Below are positions 24,889 through 33,176 of a stretch of DNA of 64,000 nucleotides, in pieces. The DNA is from Carthagonibacter sp032251515 (GTDB lineage Bacteria > Gemmatimonadota > Gemmatimonadetes > Palauibacterales > Palauibacteraceae): assembly GCA_032251515.1 (NCBI GenBank), contig JAVVDU010000009.1, forward strand, positions 7,846 through 71,845, read 5' to 3'. Within the stretch, counting starts at the first letter, position 1, and every line of letters begins with the position of its first letter. A model generated the notes under the pieces. The model was given only the letters and a program-made list of their open reading frames with translations, made no database searches and was not told where the DNA came from. The translations under genes and the position numbers were made by a program.

Positions 24889-27141
24889 TCAGCGTCCGCC
24901 GGCCGGCAAGTGCTCCTGCAGGTAGCCGGTGAGCAGGCCGAACACGTGCTTTCGCGTGCCGGGCCCCTCGAAGATCCCGTGCGACCGGTTCGGGTAGGCC
25001 ATCATCGTGAACGACTTCCCGTGGCGGATCAGCTCGTTCACCAGGGCCTCGGTGTTCTGGTAGTGCACGTTGTCATCGCCCGTCCCGTGCACGATCAGCA
25101 GGTCTCCCTCGAGGTCCTTCGCGTAGGTGAGGGGCGCGGACTCCTCGTAGCCCTCCGGGTTCCCCTCGGGCAGGCCCATGTACCGCTCGGTGTAGATCGT
25201 GTCGTAGTACTTCTCGTGGGTCACGGGCGCCACCGCCATCCCGACGTCGTACAGCTCCGGGTAGCGGAACAGCATGTTGAGCGTGTACGTCCCGCCGCCG
25301 CTCCAGCCCCACGCCCCGATCCGGTCCGGGTCCATGTACGGGCGCGTGGCGAGCAGGGAGCGGAGCGCCGCCGCCTGGTCGACCGAGGCCACCTGGCTCG
25401 TCTGGCGGTAGATCACCTTGCGGAAGTCGCGGCCGCGGGGCGCCGGCGTGCCGCGGTTGTCGACGCTGGCCACTATGTAGCCCTGCTGCGTCAGCATCAG
25501 GTGCCACAAGTAATTGAAGCCGCCCCACGAGTCCATCACCGTCTGTCCGGCTGGACCCGTATATCCGTACATGAGCACGGGATACTTCCTGGCCGGATCG
25601 AAGTCGGGCGGCCGCATCATCCAGCCATCCAGCGCGGTGCCGGCTGCATCGACCCGGAAGAACTCCGCCTCGCCGCGGCGCAGCGAGTCGACGGTCGCCT
25701 TCAGGTCGGCGTTGTCCACCAGCACGCGGATCGTCTGGTGGTCGGGCAGACGCACGAGCTCGGTGATCGGCGGCACGCCGAACCGCGACCACGTGTGGAA
25801 GGCGTACTTCCCGTTCGGCGCGATGGTGTAGCCGTGCGTGCCCGGCTGCCCGCCCGGCGTGATCCGCTGCACCGGCCGGTCGCCGCGGATCGGCGCGCGG
25901 TACAGGTAGCGCTGCGTGGCGTTGGCCGGGGAGGCGAGGAACCAGATCCACCCGCCCTGCAGGTCGACGAGCTCCACGGAGATCACGTCGTAGTTGCCCC
26001 GGGTGATCAGGCGGACGCCCTGCCCGTCCCGCGACACCTCGTACACGTGCCGCCAGCCGTCGGTCTCGCTGACCCAGATGAACTGCGAGCCGTCGTCGGC
26101 GAACTCCCAGTCGTCCACGGCATCGACCCACGCGTCGTCGCGGTCCGTGAAGATCGTGGCGATGCGCCCCGTCGCCACGTCGCCCAGCATCACCATGTTC
26201 GTGTTCTGCAGCCGGTTCATGCGCTGCAGGACGATCGCCTCCGAGGTACCCGCCCACTCCATGCGCGGGATGTAGTTGTCGCGCGGATCCCCCGGTACGT
26301 CGAACCAGCGGACATCCCCGCCCGCCGCCGGGACCACGCCCACGCGGGCGGCCGAGTTGCGCTCCCCGGCCTTGGGGTACTGCACGGGGATCGTATAGGA
26401 GTAGAGGGAGTCGGTGTTGTTGATCATCAGGAAGTCGCGGATGCCCTCGGCGTCGAGCTGCCAGAAGGCGATCCAGCGCCCGTCCGGGCTCCAGCGGAAC
26501 CCGTCGCGCGCGTCGAACTCCTCCTCGTAGACCCAGTCGAAGGTGCCGTTGATGATCGTGCGCGAGCCGTCGTCGGTGAGCCGGGTGACCTCGCCGGAAC
26601 GGAGGTCCTCCACGTACAGGTCGAACTCGCGGCGGTAGGCGACGCGGGTGCCCGAGGGATCGAACTTCGCGAACATCAGCGAGGCCTCCGGCGCGCCGTC
26701 GCCGAGCTGGTGCAGGCGCCCCGTGGCGGGCTCGTAGACCCAGTAGTCGCCGCGCGTGTTCCGGCGCCACACGCGCCGGGTGTTCGTGAAGATCAGCAGC
26801 CGGCTCCCGTCGGGCGACCACTCGTAGTCCTCGATGGCGAGCGGGTCGCCTCCCGCCCCCGGCACGAGCCGGGAGGCCGCGACGAGCACGGAACGCTCGC
26901 CCGTCTCGGTGTCGAAGCGGACGAGGTCGGCGCCGGGCCCGTCCTCGCGCGGCTCGAGCGTCGTGTAGGCGTCGCCGTCGTCCAGCCAGCGCGCCGGGCC
27001 GAAGCGGTCGCCCCGGAAATCGGCCGAGAAGAGGCGATCGAGCGTGACATGGCCCGCGTCGGCCACCTGGCCGGGAGCCGACGCGGGCAAGAGGGCGAGG
27101 AGGGCCGCCAGCGCGGCCGTCCGCCATGCGTGCCGTTGCAT
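24889..27141 (-). CDS. Dipeptidyl peptidase IV (S9B family)
   Basis: Exported serine peptidase that cuts dipeptides from N-termini with Pro (or Ala) second; 750 aa from the ATG at 27141. Signal peptide ends ASAPGQ. The N-terminal beta-propeller (about 60-480) contains YEEEFDARDGFRWSPDGRWIAF with the Glu pair (YEEEF) that binds the substrate amino group. The C-terminal hydrolase domain has S614 in GWSGGG, D689 in HGTGDDNVHY and H721 in RSHGI. The motif reads GWSGGG rather than GWSYGG, a small change in the oxyanion region. AAGGATCC precedes the start; the longer frame upstream is antisense noise. With the M1 peptidase it supports breakdown of proline-rich peptides. Confidence 0.94.
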   Translation of the reverse strand: MQRHAWRTAALAALLALLPASAPGQVADAGHVTLDRLFSADFRGDRFGPARWLDDGDAYTTLEPREDGPGADLVRFDTETGERSVLVAASRLVPGAGGDPLAIEDYEWSPDGSRLLIFTNTRRVWRRNTRGDYWVYEPATGRLHQLGDGAPEASLMFAKFDPSGTRVAYRREFDLYVEDLRSGEVTRLTDDGSRTIINGTFDWVYEEEFDARDGFRWSPDGRWIAFWQLDAEGIRDFLMINNTDSLYSYTIPVQYPKAGERNSAARVGVVPAAGGDVRWFDVPGDPRDNYIPRMEWAGTSEAIVLQRMNRLQNTNMVMLGDVATGRIATIFTDRDDAWVDAVDDWEFADDGSQFIWVSETDGWRHVYEVSRDGQGVRLITRGNYDVISVELVDLQGGWIWFLASPANATQRYLYRAPIRGDRPVQRITPGGQPGTHGYTIAPNGKYAFHTWSRFGVPPITELVRLPDHQTIRVLVDNADLKATVDSLRRGEAEFFRVDAAGTALDGWMMRPPDFDPARKYPVLMYGYTGPAGQTVMDSWGGFNYLWHLMLTQQGYIVASVDNRGTPAPRGRDFRKVIYRQTSQVASVDQAAALRSLLATRPYMDPDRIGAWGWSGGGTYTLNMLFRYPELYDVGMAVAPVTHEKYYDTIYTERYMGLPEGNPEGYEESAPLTYAKDLEGDLLIVHGTGDDNVHYQNTEALVNELIRHGKSFTMMAYPNRSHGIFEGPGTRKHVFGLLTGYLQEHLPAGGR

Positions 27142-27263
27142 CTGCGGATCCTTCCGTTTCGGTGTGCGTGCCTTCGGCCTCGTGCCGCCCGGAATGCGGC
27201 GGGCGTGCCGGCCGGACGCGGCGGAATGTAACACGCGGCGCGTCCGGGCGGAGCCCGGCCGGG

Positions 27264-27740
27264 TCAGGCCCAGACCTCCTCGAACATGCGGTAGGTCGAC
27301 TCGTGCAGGCCCAGCGCGCGGTACACCGCCTGCGCGGCGGAGTTGTCGCGCTCCACGTACAGGCGCAGCCCGACGGCCCCGGATTCCCGGGCTTCCTGGC
27401 GCACCCGCTCGTGGAGTTGCCGGTAGATTCCCCCTCCCCGGCTGCGCTTCGAGACGTAGACGCTCTGGATCCACCAGAAGTCCCCGTTCCGCCAGTCGCT
27501 CCACTCGGTGGTGACCATGAGCTGGCCGACGATCCCGGAACCGCCGACCGTGGCCATGTCGCCGGCCGGCTCGGCGACGTAATAGCGTCCGCGCGCCGGA
27601 TCGCCGAGCACCTGGCGCACGCCGCGGGTGAGCACCGCCCGGTCGAGCTCGCGGCCCTCGGTCTCGCGGGCCATCGCGAGGTTGAACAGGACGATGCGCT
27701 CGAGGTCGCCGGGGTCGGCCCGGCGGATCGTGACGTGCAT
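27264..27740 (-). CDS. GNAT-family N-acetyltransferase
   Basis: 158 aa with the GNAT fold: N-terminal strand MHVTIRRADPGDLERIV, core strand WIQSVYVSKRSRGGGIYRQLHERV carrying the acetyl-CoA pyrophosphate loop (R-x2-G-x-G/x), and the final block LRLYVERDNSAAQAVYRALGLHES. AGGAGCG precedes the ATG at 27740. The substrate is unknown. It lies 122 bases upstream of the DPP IV gene on the same strand and may share a transcript with it. It runs divergently from the diguanylate cyclase gene. Confidence 0.85.
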   Translation of the reverse strand: MHVTIRRADPGDLERIVLFNLAMARETEGRELDRAVLTRGVRQVLGDPARGRYYVAEPAGDMATVGGSGIVGQLMVTTEWSDWRNGDFWWIQSVYVSKRSRGGGIYRQLHERVRQEARESGAVGLRLYVERDNSAAQAVYRALGLHESTYRMFEEVWA

Positions 27741-27995
27741 GGACGCTCCTGGCGCGGGACGGAAACGAGGGTCCATGATCGTGGCCCCCCGGCCTCCGCT
27801 CAACCCCTCCGGTGCCGCGGACCGCGGCAGAACGCGGCGGAGTGCCCGGCCGCCGGTGCCGCGGGGGCGCGCAGGCGCCGGGCGCGGAGGGAGTTCGCGA
27901 CGGCACGCGGATTGCTCCCGATCGGGTGCGCGGCGGCCGGTCCGCGGCCCTCGACCGCCGTGCCGGTCACCCCGGATCACCCGGTACGACAGTCA

Positions 27996-28012
27996 TTTCC
28001 TTCGGAAGGAAA
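27996..28012 (+). promoter_or_regulatory. Inverted repeat covering the ribosome site of the diguanylate cyclase
   Basis: TTTCCTTC-G-GAAGGAAA: in RNA it can fold as a 7-base stem with a CGG loop and would hide the AAGGA ribosome site four bases before its usual spacing to the TTG start at 28017. It could limit translation of the cyclase, or be a DNA operator. Confidence 0.4.
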
Positions 28013-28016
28013 CACG

Positions 28017-29159
28017 TTGCGCCGTTACCGAGCCGCCTGGCGCCACTTCTGGAGTCCCCCCAAGGGGCCGCTGCTTCCCGCCGGCCGGGCGGGCGAGATC
28101 CTCATCTCGTGGCTGCGCGTGGTCGGGGGCCTCGTGGCCCTCGCCCTGTTCGGCATCGCCACGTTGCGCCATCCCGGCGAGCCGCGGCCGGACATCCTGC
28201 TGGTGCTCGCGGCCGCCGCGCCGGTGTTCGCCCTCGGCGTGCTGTTCCTCCTGCGTCGCGTCACCTACGACTGGTGGTTCGGCTTCGCGTCGAGCCTGGG
28301 CGACGTGACGGTGATCAATGCCACGATCCTGCTGCTGCACGGCCGGGAGCACGAAGGGGTCGCCCTGGGCCCGGAGATCGGGCTGCCGCTCCTGCTGCTC
28401 GCGGTGGCCGCCACGAGCCTCCGCCTCGACCACCGCGCCTGCGCCGCGGCAACGGGGGTGGCGGTCTTCGAGTACGGCGTCGTGGCCTGGATCGTCGCGT
28501 CGGGCTCCTCCTCCGCGACGGCCGGGCTGCTGGACCCGGAGATGTTCGCGGCACGCCTGCTGCTGCTGACGGCGGTCGGCGTCGTCGCCACGCTGGGCAG
28601 CCTGCGCATGCAGCGCCCGCACCTCCTGTCGGCCAACGACGCCCTGACCGGTCTGCTGAACCGGCGGGCGTTCGAGGAACGGTGGGACGGGGAGGTGGCG
28701 CGGTCGCGACGGCACGGCCGGCCGATCTCGGTGCTGGCGATCGACATCGACTACTTCAAGCAGTTCAACGACCACTACGGCCACGCCGCGGGGGACACCG
28801 CGCTTCGCGTGGTGGCCCGCGCGATCAGGGGGCGGGTCCGGCGCGGCGACTTCGTGGCCCGCATGGGCGGCGAGGAGTTCGTGGTGGCCCTGCCGGAGAC
28901 GCCGTCCGTGAACGCGCTGGCCATCGCCGAAGCGTTACGGACGGCGGTGGCTGCCGCGCCCATCCCCATCTCCGGCGAGCGGACGCCGGCGGGGGTGACC
29001 GTGAGCGTGGGAGTGGCGAGCTGGCCCGAGCACGGCGAGGAGCTGTCGCGGCTGCTCGAGCGCGCCGACAAGCGGCTCTACGAAGCGAAACTGGCCGGCC
29101 GGGACCAGGTGAAGGGTCCCGAACCGCGCCTGCTGGAGCGGCGACCCGTCTCCCTCTGA
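28017..29159 (+). CDS. Membrane-anchored diguanylate cyclase (GGDEF)
   Basis: Makes cyclic di-GMP from two GTP. 380 aa from a TTG start with AAGGA six bases upstream. Residues about 20-205 hold five or six membrane segments without a recognised sensor family; residues about 215-370 are a GGDEF domain (ALTGLLNRRAF, IDIDYFKQFNDHYGHAAGD, ARMGGEEF). The active-site loop is GGEEF, so activity is expected, and five residues before it sits an RRGD matching the RxxD product-inhibition site. No EAL or HD-GYP partner is nearby. The weak start codon plus the inverted repeat over the ribosome site suggest low or controlled translation. Confidence 0.9.
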   Translation: MRRYRAAWRHFWSPPKGPLLPAGRAGEILISWLRVVGGLVALALFGIATLRHPGEPRPDILLVLAAAAPVFALGVLFLLRRVTYDWWFGFASSLGDVTVINATILLLHGREHEGVALGPEIGLPLLLLAVAATSLRLDHRACAAATGVAVFEYGVVAWIVASGSSSATAGLLDPEMFAARLLLLTAVGVVATLGSLRMQRPHLLSANDALTGLLNRRAFEERWDGEVARSRRHGRPISVLAIDIDYFKQFNDHYGHAAGDTALRVVARAIRGRVRRGDFVARMGGEEFVVALPETPSVNALAIAEALRTAVAAAPIPISGERTPAGVTVSVGVASWPEHGEELSRLLERADKRLYEAKLAGRDQVKGPEPRLLERRPVSL

Positions 29160-29307
29160 CCCGCGGGCCGGACCCGCCCCGCGCGATCCCGCCCGCGGGG
29201 TCCTGCCGACGTCGCCCCGGCCGCGCCTCCTCCCTATGTTGCCCGGGACAGGCGCGTCCGGTCGCCGGGCCGGCCGCGGCACTCTTCCCGCCGGCCGCGG
29301 AGCGCGC

Positions 29308-30777
29308 GTGCGGATCCTCCAGATCACCCCCGAGGCCCGGCCCTGGGCCAAGACCGGTGGGCTCGCCGACGTGGCGGGCGCCCTGACGGACCGGCTGGCG
29401 CGGCGCGGCCACGAGGTGACGCTGGCGATCCCGCTGTACCGGACCGTCCGCGAGGACGGCCACGCGGACGCTCCGATCGTCTGGCGGCCGGGAGCGGAGG
29501 GGCCGGACCTTCCGGTTCCCGTCGTGGTGCGCGAGCTCGCGGCGGGATCCCCGGGCCCGCGGGTCCTCGCGGTCGACGCTCCCGATCTGTTCGACCGGGA
29601 GGGGCTGTACGGCGACACGTACGGGGACTATTCCGACAACCTGCTCCGCTTCTCCGTGTTCGTGCGTGCCGCCTTGGCCGCCGCCGGGCCCTCCCGGCCC
29701 GACGTCGTGCACGCGCACGACTGGCAGGCCGCGCTGGCGCCCGTCTACGTGCGGGCCGGCCTCGCGGTCGGGACCGACTCCCGCCCGGCCCTGATCCTCA
29801 CGCTGCACAATCTCGCCTACCAGGGGCAGTTTCCCGCCGACCGGTGGGCGGACACGGGACTGCCGCCGGAGTGGTTCCGGGCCGACCGGCTGGAGTCGTT
29901 CGGCCGGATCCACCTGCTGAAGGGCGGGATCCTCGCCGCCGACCGGGTGACCACGGTGAGTCCCGGTTACGCCCGCGAGATCGGCACGCCGGCGCTCGGC
30001 TTCGGGCTGGACGGCCTGCTGGCCGGGCTGCCGCACCCCGTGGAGGGCATCCTGAACGGGATCGACACGGAGGAGTGGGACCCCGCGCGGGACCCTCACC
30101 TCCCGGCCCCGTTCGAGCCGGCGGACCTGGGCGGCAAGGCGGCGGCCAAGGCGGCCCTGCAGGCGGAGTTCGGGCTGCCGGAGATTCCCGACGTGCCGCT
30201 GTTCGGGCTCGTGTCGCGCCTCGTCGAGCAGAAGGGGCTCGGGCTCATCGAGGCGGTGCGCGGGCGGCTGGGCGACTGGCCTGCCCAGTTCGTCCTCCTG
30301 GGGACGGGCGAACCGCGCTTCGAGGCGTTGCTGCGGGACCTCGCGGCGAGCCTCCCGAACGTCGGGGCCCGCGTCGCGTTCTCGGAGCGCCTCGCGCACC
30401 TGGTGGAGGCGGGATCGGACTTCTTCCTGATGCCGTCGGCGTTCGAGCCGTGCGGCCTGAACCAGATGATCAGCCAGAGATACGGGACGATCCCCGTGGT
30501 GCACGGCGTGGGCGGACTCGCCGACACGGTGGTCGATGTGTCCCCGGAGGCGCTCGCCGAAGGGTCGGCGACCGGCATCGTGTTCCGGCACTTCGACGCG
30601 CCGGCGCTCTGCTGGGCGATCGACACGGCGATCGAGATCCACGCGGACCCGGTCCGTCTGGATGCGTTGCGGCAGGCGGGGATGCGGACGGACTTCTCCT
30701 GGGAGCGGAGCGGACGCCGCTACGAGGAGCTCTACGAGCGGACGCTGGCCGACCGGCGGGCGGAACGCGACGACTGA
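29308..30777 (+). CDS. Glycogen synthase GlgA
   Basis: Extends alpha-1,4-glucan chains from ADP-glucose; GT5 family, 489 aa from the GTG at 29308 (the first residues RILQITPEARPWAKTGGLADV include the KTGGL motif that binds the sugar donor). The second lobe has FGLVSRLVEQKGLGLI, and the C-terminal PSAFEPCGLNQMISQRYGTIPVV motif holds the catalytic Glu. Length and motifs are normal. The in-frame ATG at 29236 would add 24 residues unlike the family. glgC follows after 31 bases, so substrate supply and polymerisation are co-expressed. No branching enzyme or phosphorylase gene is in the window. Confidence 0.94.
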   Translation: MRILQITPEARPWAKTGGLADVAGALTDRLARRGHEVTLAIPLYRTVREDGHADAPIVWRPGAEGPDLPVPVVVRELAAGSPGPRVLAVDAPDLFDREGLYGDTYGDYSDNLLRFSVFVRAALAAAGPSRPDVVHAHDWQAALAPVYVRAGLAVGTDSRPALILTLHNLAYQGQFPADRWADTGLPPEWFRADRLESFGRIHLLKGGILAADRVTTVSPGYAREIGTPALGFGLDGLLAGLPHPVEGILNGIDTEEWDPARDPHLPAPFEPADLGGKAAAKAALQAEFGLPEIPDVPLFGLVSRLVEQKGLGLIEAVRGRLGDWPAQFVLLGTGEPRFEALLRDLAASLPNVGARVAFSERLAHLVEAGSDFFLMPSAFEPCGLNQMISQRYGTIPVVHGVGGLADTVVDVSPEALAEGSATGIVFRHFDAPALCWAIDTAIEIHADPVRLDALRQAGMRTDFSWERSGRRYEELYERTLADRRAERDD

Positions 30778-30808
30778 CGGTCGGCGACGAACACGGGAGA
30801 ACGGCGAG

Positions 30809-32032
30809 ATGCGCAGCAACCTGAGGGTCCTGGGGCTCGTGATGGCCGGCGGGGAAGGCAGCCGCCTGATGCCGCTCACCGTGGAGCGGAGCAAGCCGTC
30901 CGTGCCGTTCGGCGGCGGCTACCGCATCGTGGACTTCGTCCTCTCGAACCTCCTGAACTCCGGCATCTACTCGACGTTCGTGCTGGTGCAGTATCGGTCC
31001 CAGTCCCTGATCCATCACCTGCGGGAGGGGTGGCGGCTCAGCACGCCCCACCCGGACGACTTCCTGACCGTGGTTCCGCCGCAGATGCGCCTCGGCCGCT
31101 CCTGGTACCGCGGCACCGCCGATGCCGTCTACCAGAACTTCAATCTGATCTACGACTTCCGGCCCGACCTGATCGCCATCTTCGGGGCGGACCACATCTA
31201 CCGCATGGACATCGGCCAGATGATCCGCTTCCACCGGGAGCGGCAGGCCGATCTCAGCGTGGCCATGCTGCCCGTGCCGACGGGGGAGGCCTCGGGGTTC
31301 GGGATCGCGGACGCCGACTCCCGCGGGCGGATCGGGTCGTGGCTCGAGAAGCCGGACGATCCCCCGGAGATGCCGGGACGGCCGGGTTGGTCGTACGCTT
31401 CGATGGGCAACTACATCTTCGAGCCGGGCCCGCTGATCCAGGTGCTGCGCGAGGTGGCCGAGCGGGACCTCGAGCCGGACTTCGGCCGGACGATCGTGCC
31501 CCGCATGGTGGAGGATCCGGCCTACGCCGGGTACGCGTACGACTTCGCCCGCAACGAGGTGCCGGGCATCCGCCCGTACGAGGAGCCGGGGTACTGGCGG
31601 GACGTGGGCACGCTCCAGGCCTACTGGGCGGCGCACATGGACCTGCTCGGGGCGCAGCCCCGGTTCGACCTGAACAACCGTCTGTGGCCTATCCACTCCC
31701 AGTCCTACAACCGCGCCAGCCCGCGCGTGCTGTCCGGCATGCTGGAGGACACGAGCCTCGGGGTCGGCACGGTCGTGGAGGGGGCGCGCATCGTCCGGTC
31801 GATCATCGGGCGCGACACGCGCATCGCCGAGGGCGCCGAGATCGTGGACTCCATCGTGATGGACCACTGCCGGGTGGGCGCCGGCGCCCGGATCCACCGG
31901 GGGATCGTGGACCGCTACAACTACATCGATCCGGACGAGGAGCTGTCGGCGGCGACGCCGGGCGAGCGGGAGGGCGTGCGGGTCGAGGGAGACCTCGTCG
32001 TCCTGCCGCGGGGGCGGACGCGCCCGCTGTGA
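30809..32032 (+). CDS. Glucose-1-phosphate adenylyltransferase GlgC
   Basis: Makes ADP-glucose from glucose-1-phosphate and ATP, the committed step of glycogen synthesis. 407 aa. The N-terminal nucleotidyltransferase has AGGEGSRLMPLT, KPSVPFGGGYRIVDF, GTADAVYQN and SWLEKP; the C-terminal left-handed beta-helix has GVGTVVEGARIVRSIIGRDTRI and SIVMDHCRVGAGARI. The ATG at 30809 has GGAGAACGG upstream. It converges with the DUF402 gene. Confidence 0.95.
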   Translation: MRSNLRVLGLVMAGGEGSRLMPLTVERSKPSVPFGGGYRIVDFVLSNLLNSGIYSTFVLVQYRSQSLIHHLREGWRLSTPHPDDFLTVVPPQMRLGRSWYRGTADAVYQNFNLIYDFRPDLIAIFGADHIYRMDIGQMIRFHRERQADLSVAMLPVPTGEASGFGIADADSRGRIGSWLEKPDDPPEMPGRPGWSYASMGNYIFEPGPLIQVLREVAERDLEPDFGRTIVPRMVEDPAYAGYAYDFARNEVPGIRPYEEPGYWRDVGTLQAYWAAHMDLLGAQPRFDLNNRLWPIHSQSYNRASPRVLSGMLEDTSLGVGTVVEGARIVRSIIGRDTRIAEGAEIVDSIVMDHCRVGAGARIHRGIVDRYNYIDPDEELSAATPGEREGVRVEGDLVVLPRGRTRPL

Positions 32033-32043
32033 CCGGGGCGGTC

Positions 32044-32094
32044 GGACCGCGTGGCGCCGACCCGCGCGCCGCCTCTCCGGACCGCGTGGCGCCG
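32044..32094 (+). repeat. 16-base direct repeat between glgC and DUF402 gene
   Basis: GGACCGCGTGGCGCCG occurs at 32044-32059 and again at 32079-32094, a period of 35 bases, with a third half copy (GGACCGCG) at 32102-32109. The last copy forms a 7-base stem with CGCGGTC at 32115-32121, over the DUF402 gene stop. This may serve as a weak terminator between the converging genes. Confidence 0.5.
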
Positions 32095-32119
32095 CCCCGC
32101 CGGACCGCGCACGCCGCGG

Positions 32120-33142
32120 TCAGACGAGGAGCACGACGAGCGCGAACAGGGACACGAGGAGCCCGGCGACGGCCAGGACCGGCCGGGTGCGGTCCCAGCG
32201 GATCCGCGCGACGGCGAAGATGGCGCAGAAGGCCGCGAGGATCGCGTAGATCGCGACGAGGGAGGCGCGCCACAGCCGGCTGTCCGGGTAGAGGAACACG
32301 GCCAGCGCCGTGACCACGCAGCCGATGAACAGGATCCGTTCGCTCAGCGCCTCCTGCGGCCGGATGTGCCGCGTGGCGGGCAGGCGTCCAGCGAGCGCCA
32401 GGGGAACGGCCGCGGCGGCCGCGCCGGCGATGAGCACCTTCCACGCGGTGAGGGCGGGGCCGGGACCCGAGAACGCGTCCGTGCCGGCCGCGAAGGCGAG
32501 CGACACGAGGGACGTGAAGCCGAACACGTACATGCCCGCGGCGATGAGCCGGCCGATCACCAGGTTCGCGAAATAGCGTCCCGGCTCGTCGCGCCGCAGG
32601 CGCAGCGAGCCCACGGCCTCGAGGGGATGCCGCCGAACCACCTTCGGAGGCCAGCGTCCAGCCCGCGTGGCGCGCCGGACCGCCTCCGCCTCCCCTTCCA
32701 CGCGCCGCGCCTCGTCGGGTTCGACGTGCCCCGCGCGGAGGGCGGCCGCGAGGTCGTCGCGGTCGAGGATGCGCGCCGGGCCGTCGCCGGCGGGCTGCCA
32801 CACGTCGAGCCACAGGTCGGTCAGCTCCCACCGGTCTCCGTGGATCTCCGGCGGGCGCAGGAGGTTCGTGTACCAGCCGAGAAACCGGCCCGATCGGTCG
32901 TACACGGCGGCGACCTCGTACGGGCGCCCCGGAAACAGGTACCAGAGGAGCGCGCCGCCGCCCGCCAGCGTGACCTCTCCCACCCGCAGCGGGTCGGCGT
33001 CGGGGGGGTGCACGAGCAGCGAGATCTTGCAGTGCGGACCGTCGAACAGGAGCTCCTGCCGGAAGCGGGTCACCTCGTCCGGCAGGCGGCGGTACACGAT
33101 CTCCACCTCGGGCACGGCCCGGCGGGGATCCCGTTCGGGCAC
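32120..33142 (-). CDS. DUF402 (FomD-like) domain fused to a membrane domain
   Basis: 340 aa. Residues about 10-150 form a DUF402/FomD-like domain (LWYLFPGRPYEVAAVYDRSGRFLGWYTNLLRP, then TDLWLDVWQPAGDGPARILDRDDLAAALRAG), with the Asp and Glu residues that bind metal in nucleotide-diphosphatase members of this family. Residues about 190-340 carry five hydrophobic segments (LVIGRLIAAGMYVFGFTSLVSL and four more). Usual DUF402 proteins are 150-220 aa and soluble, so the fusion to a membrane half is odd. It follows the FadJ-like gene by 34 bases on the same strand. Activity is inferred from the family only. The start could be a few codons further in. Confidence 0.75.
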   Translation of the reverse strand: MPERDPRRAVPEVEIVYRRLPDEVTRFRQELLFDGPHCKISLLVHPPDADPLRVGEVTLAGGGALLWYLFPGRPYEVAAVYDRSGRFLGWYTNLLRPPEIHGDRWELTDLWLDVWQPAGDGPARILDRDDLAAALRAGHVEPDEARRVEGEAEAVRRATRAGRWPPKVVRRHPLEAVGSLRLRRDEPGRYFANLVIGRLIAAGMYVFGFTSLVSLAFAAGTDAFSGPGPALTAWKVLIAGAAAAAVPLALAGRLPATRHIRPQEALSERILFIGCVVTALAVFLYPDSRLWRASLVAIYAILAAFCAIFAVARIRWDRTRPVLAVAGLLVSLFALVVLLV

Positions 33143-33176
33143 GCCACGCGCGGCGAGCGGGCCGGAGCGGAGCCGC

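Noticed and set aside
32044..32121. Short direct repeats after glgC as a CRISPR or integration site
   Set aside because: Only two full copies with a 35-base period and no further spacers or linked genes. More likely part of a weak terminator region.
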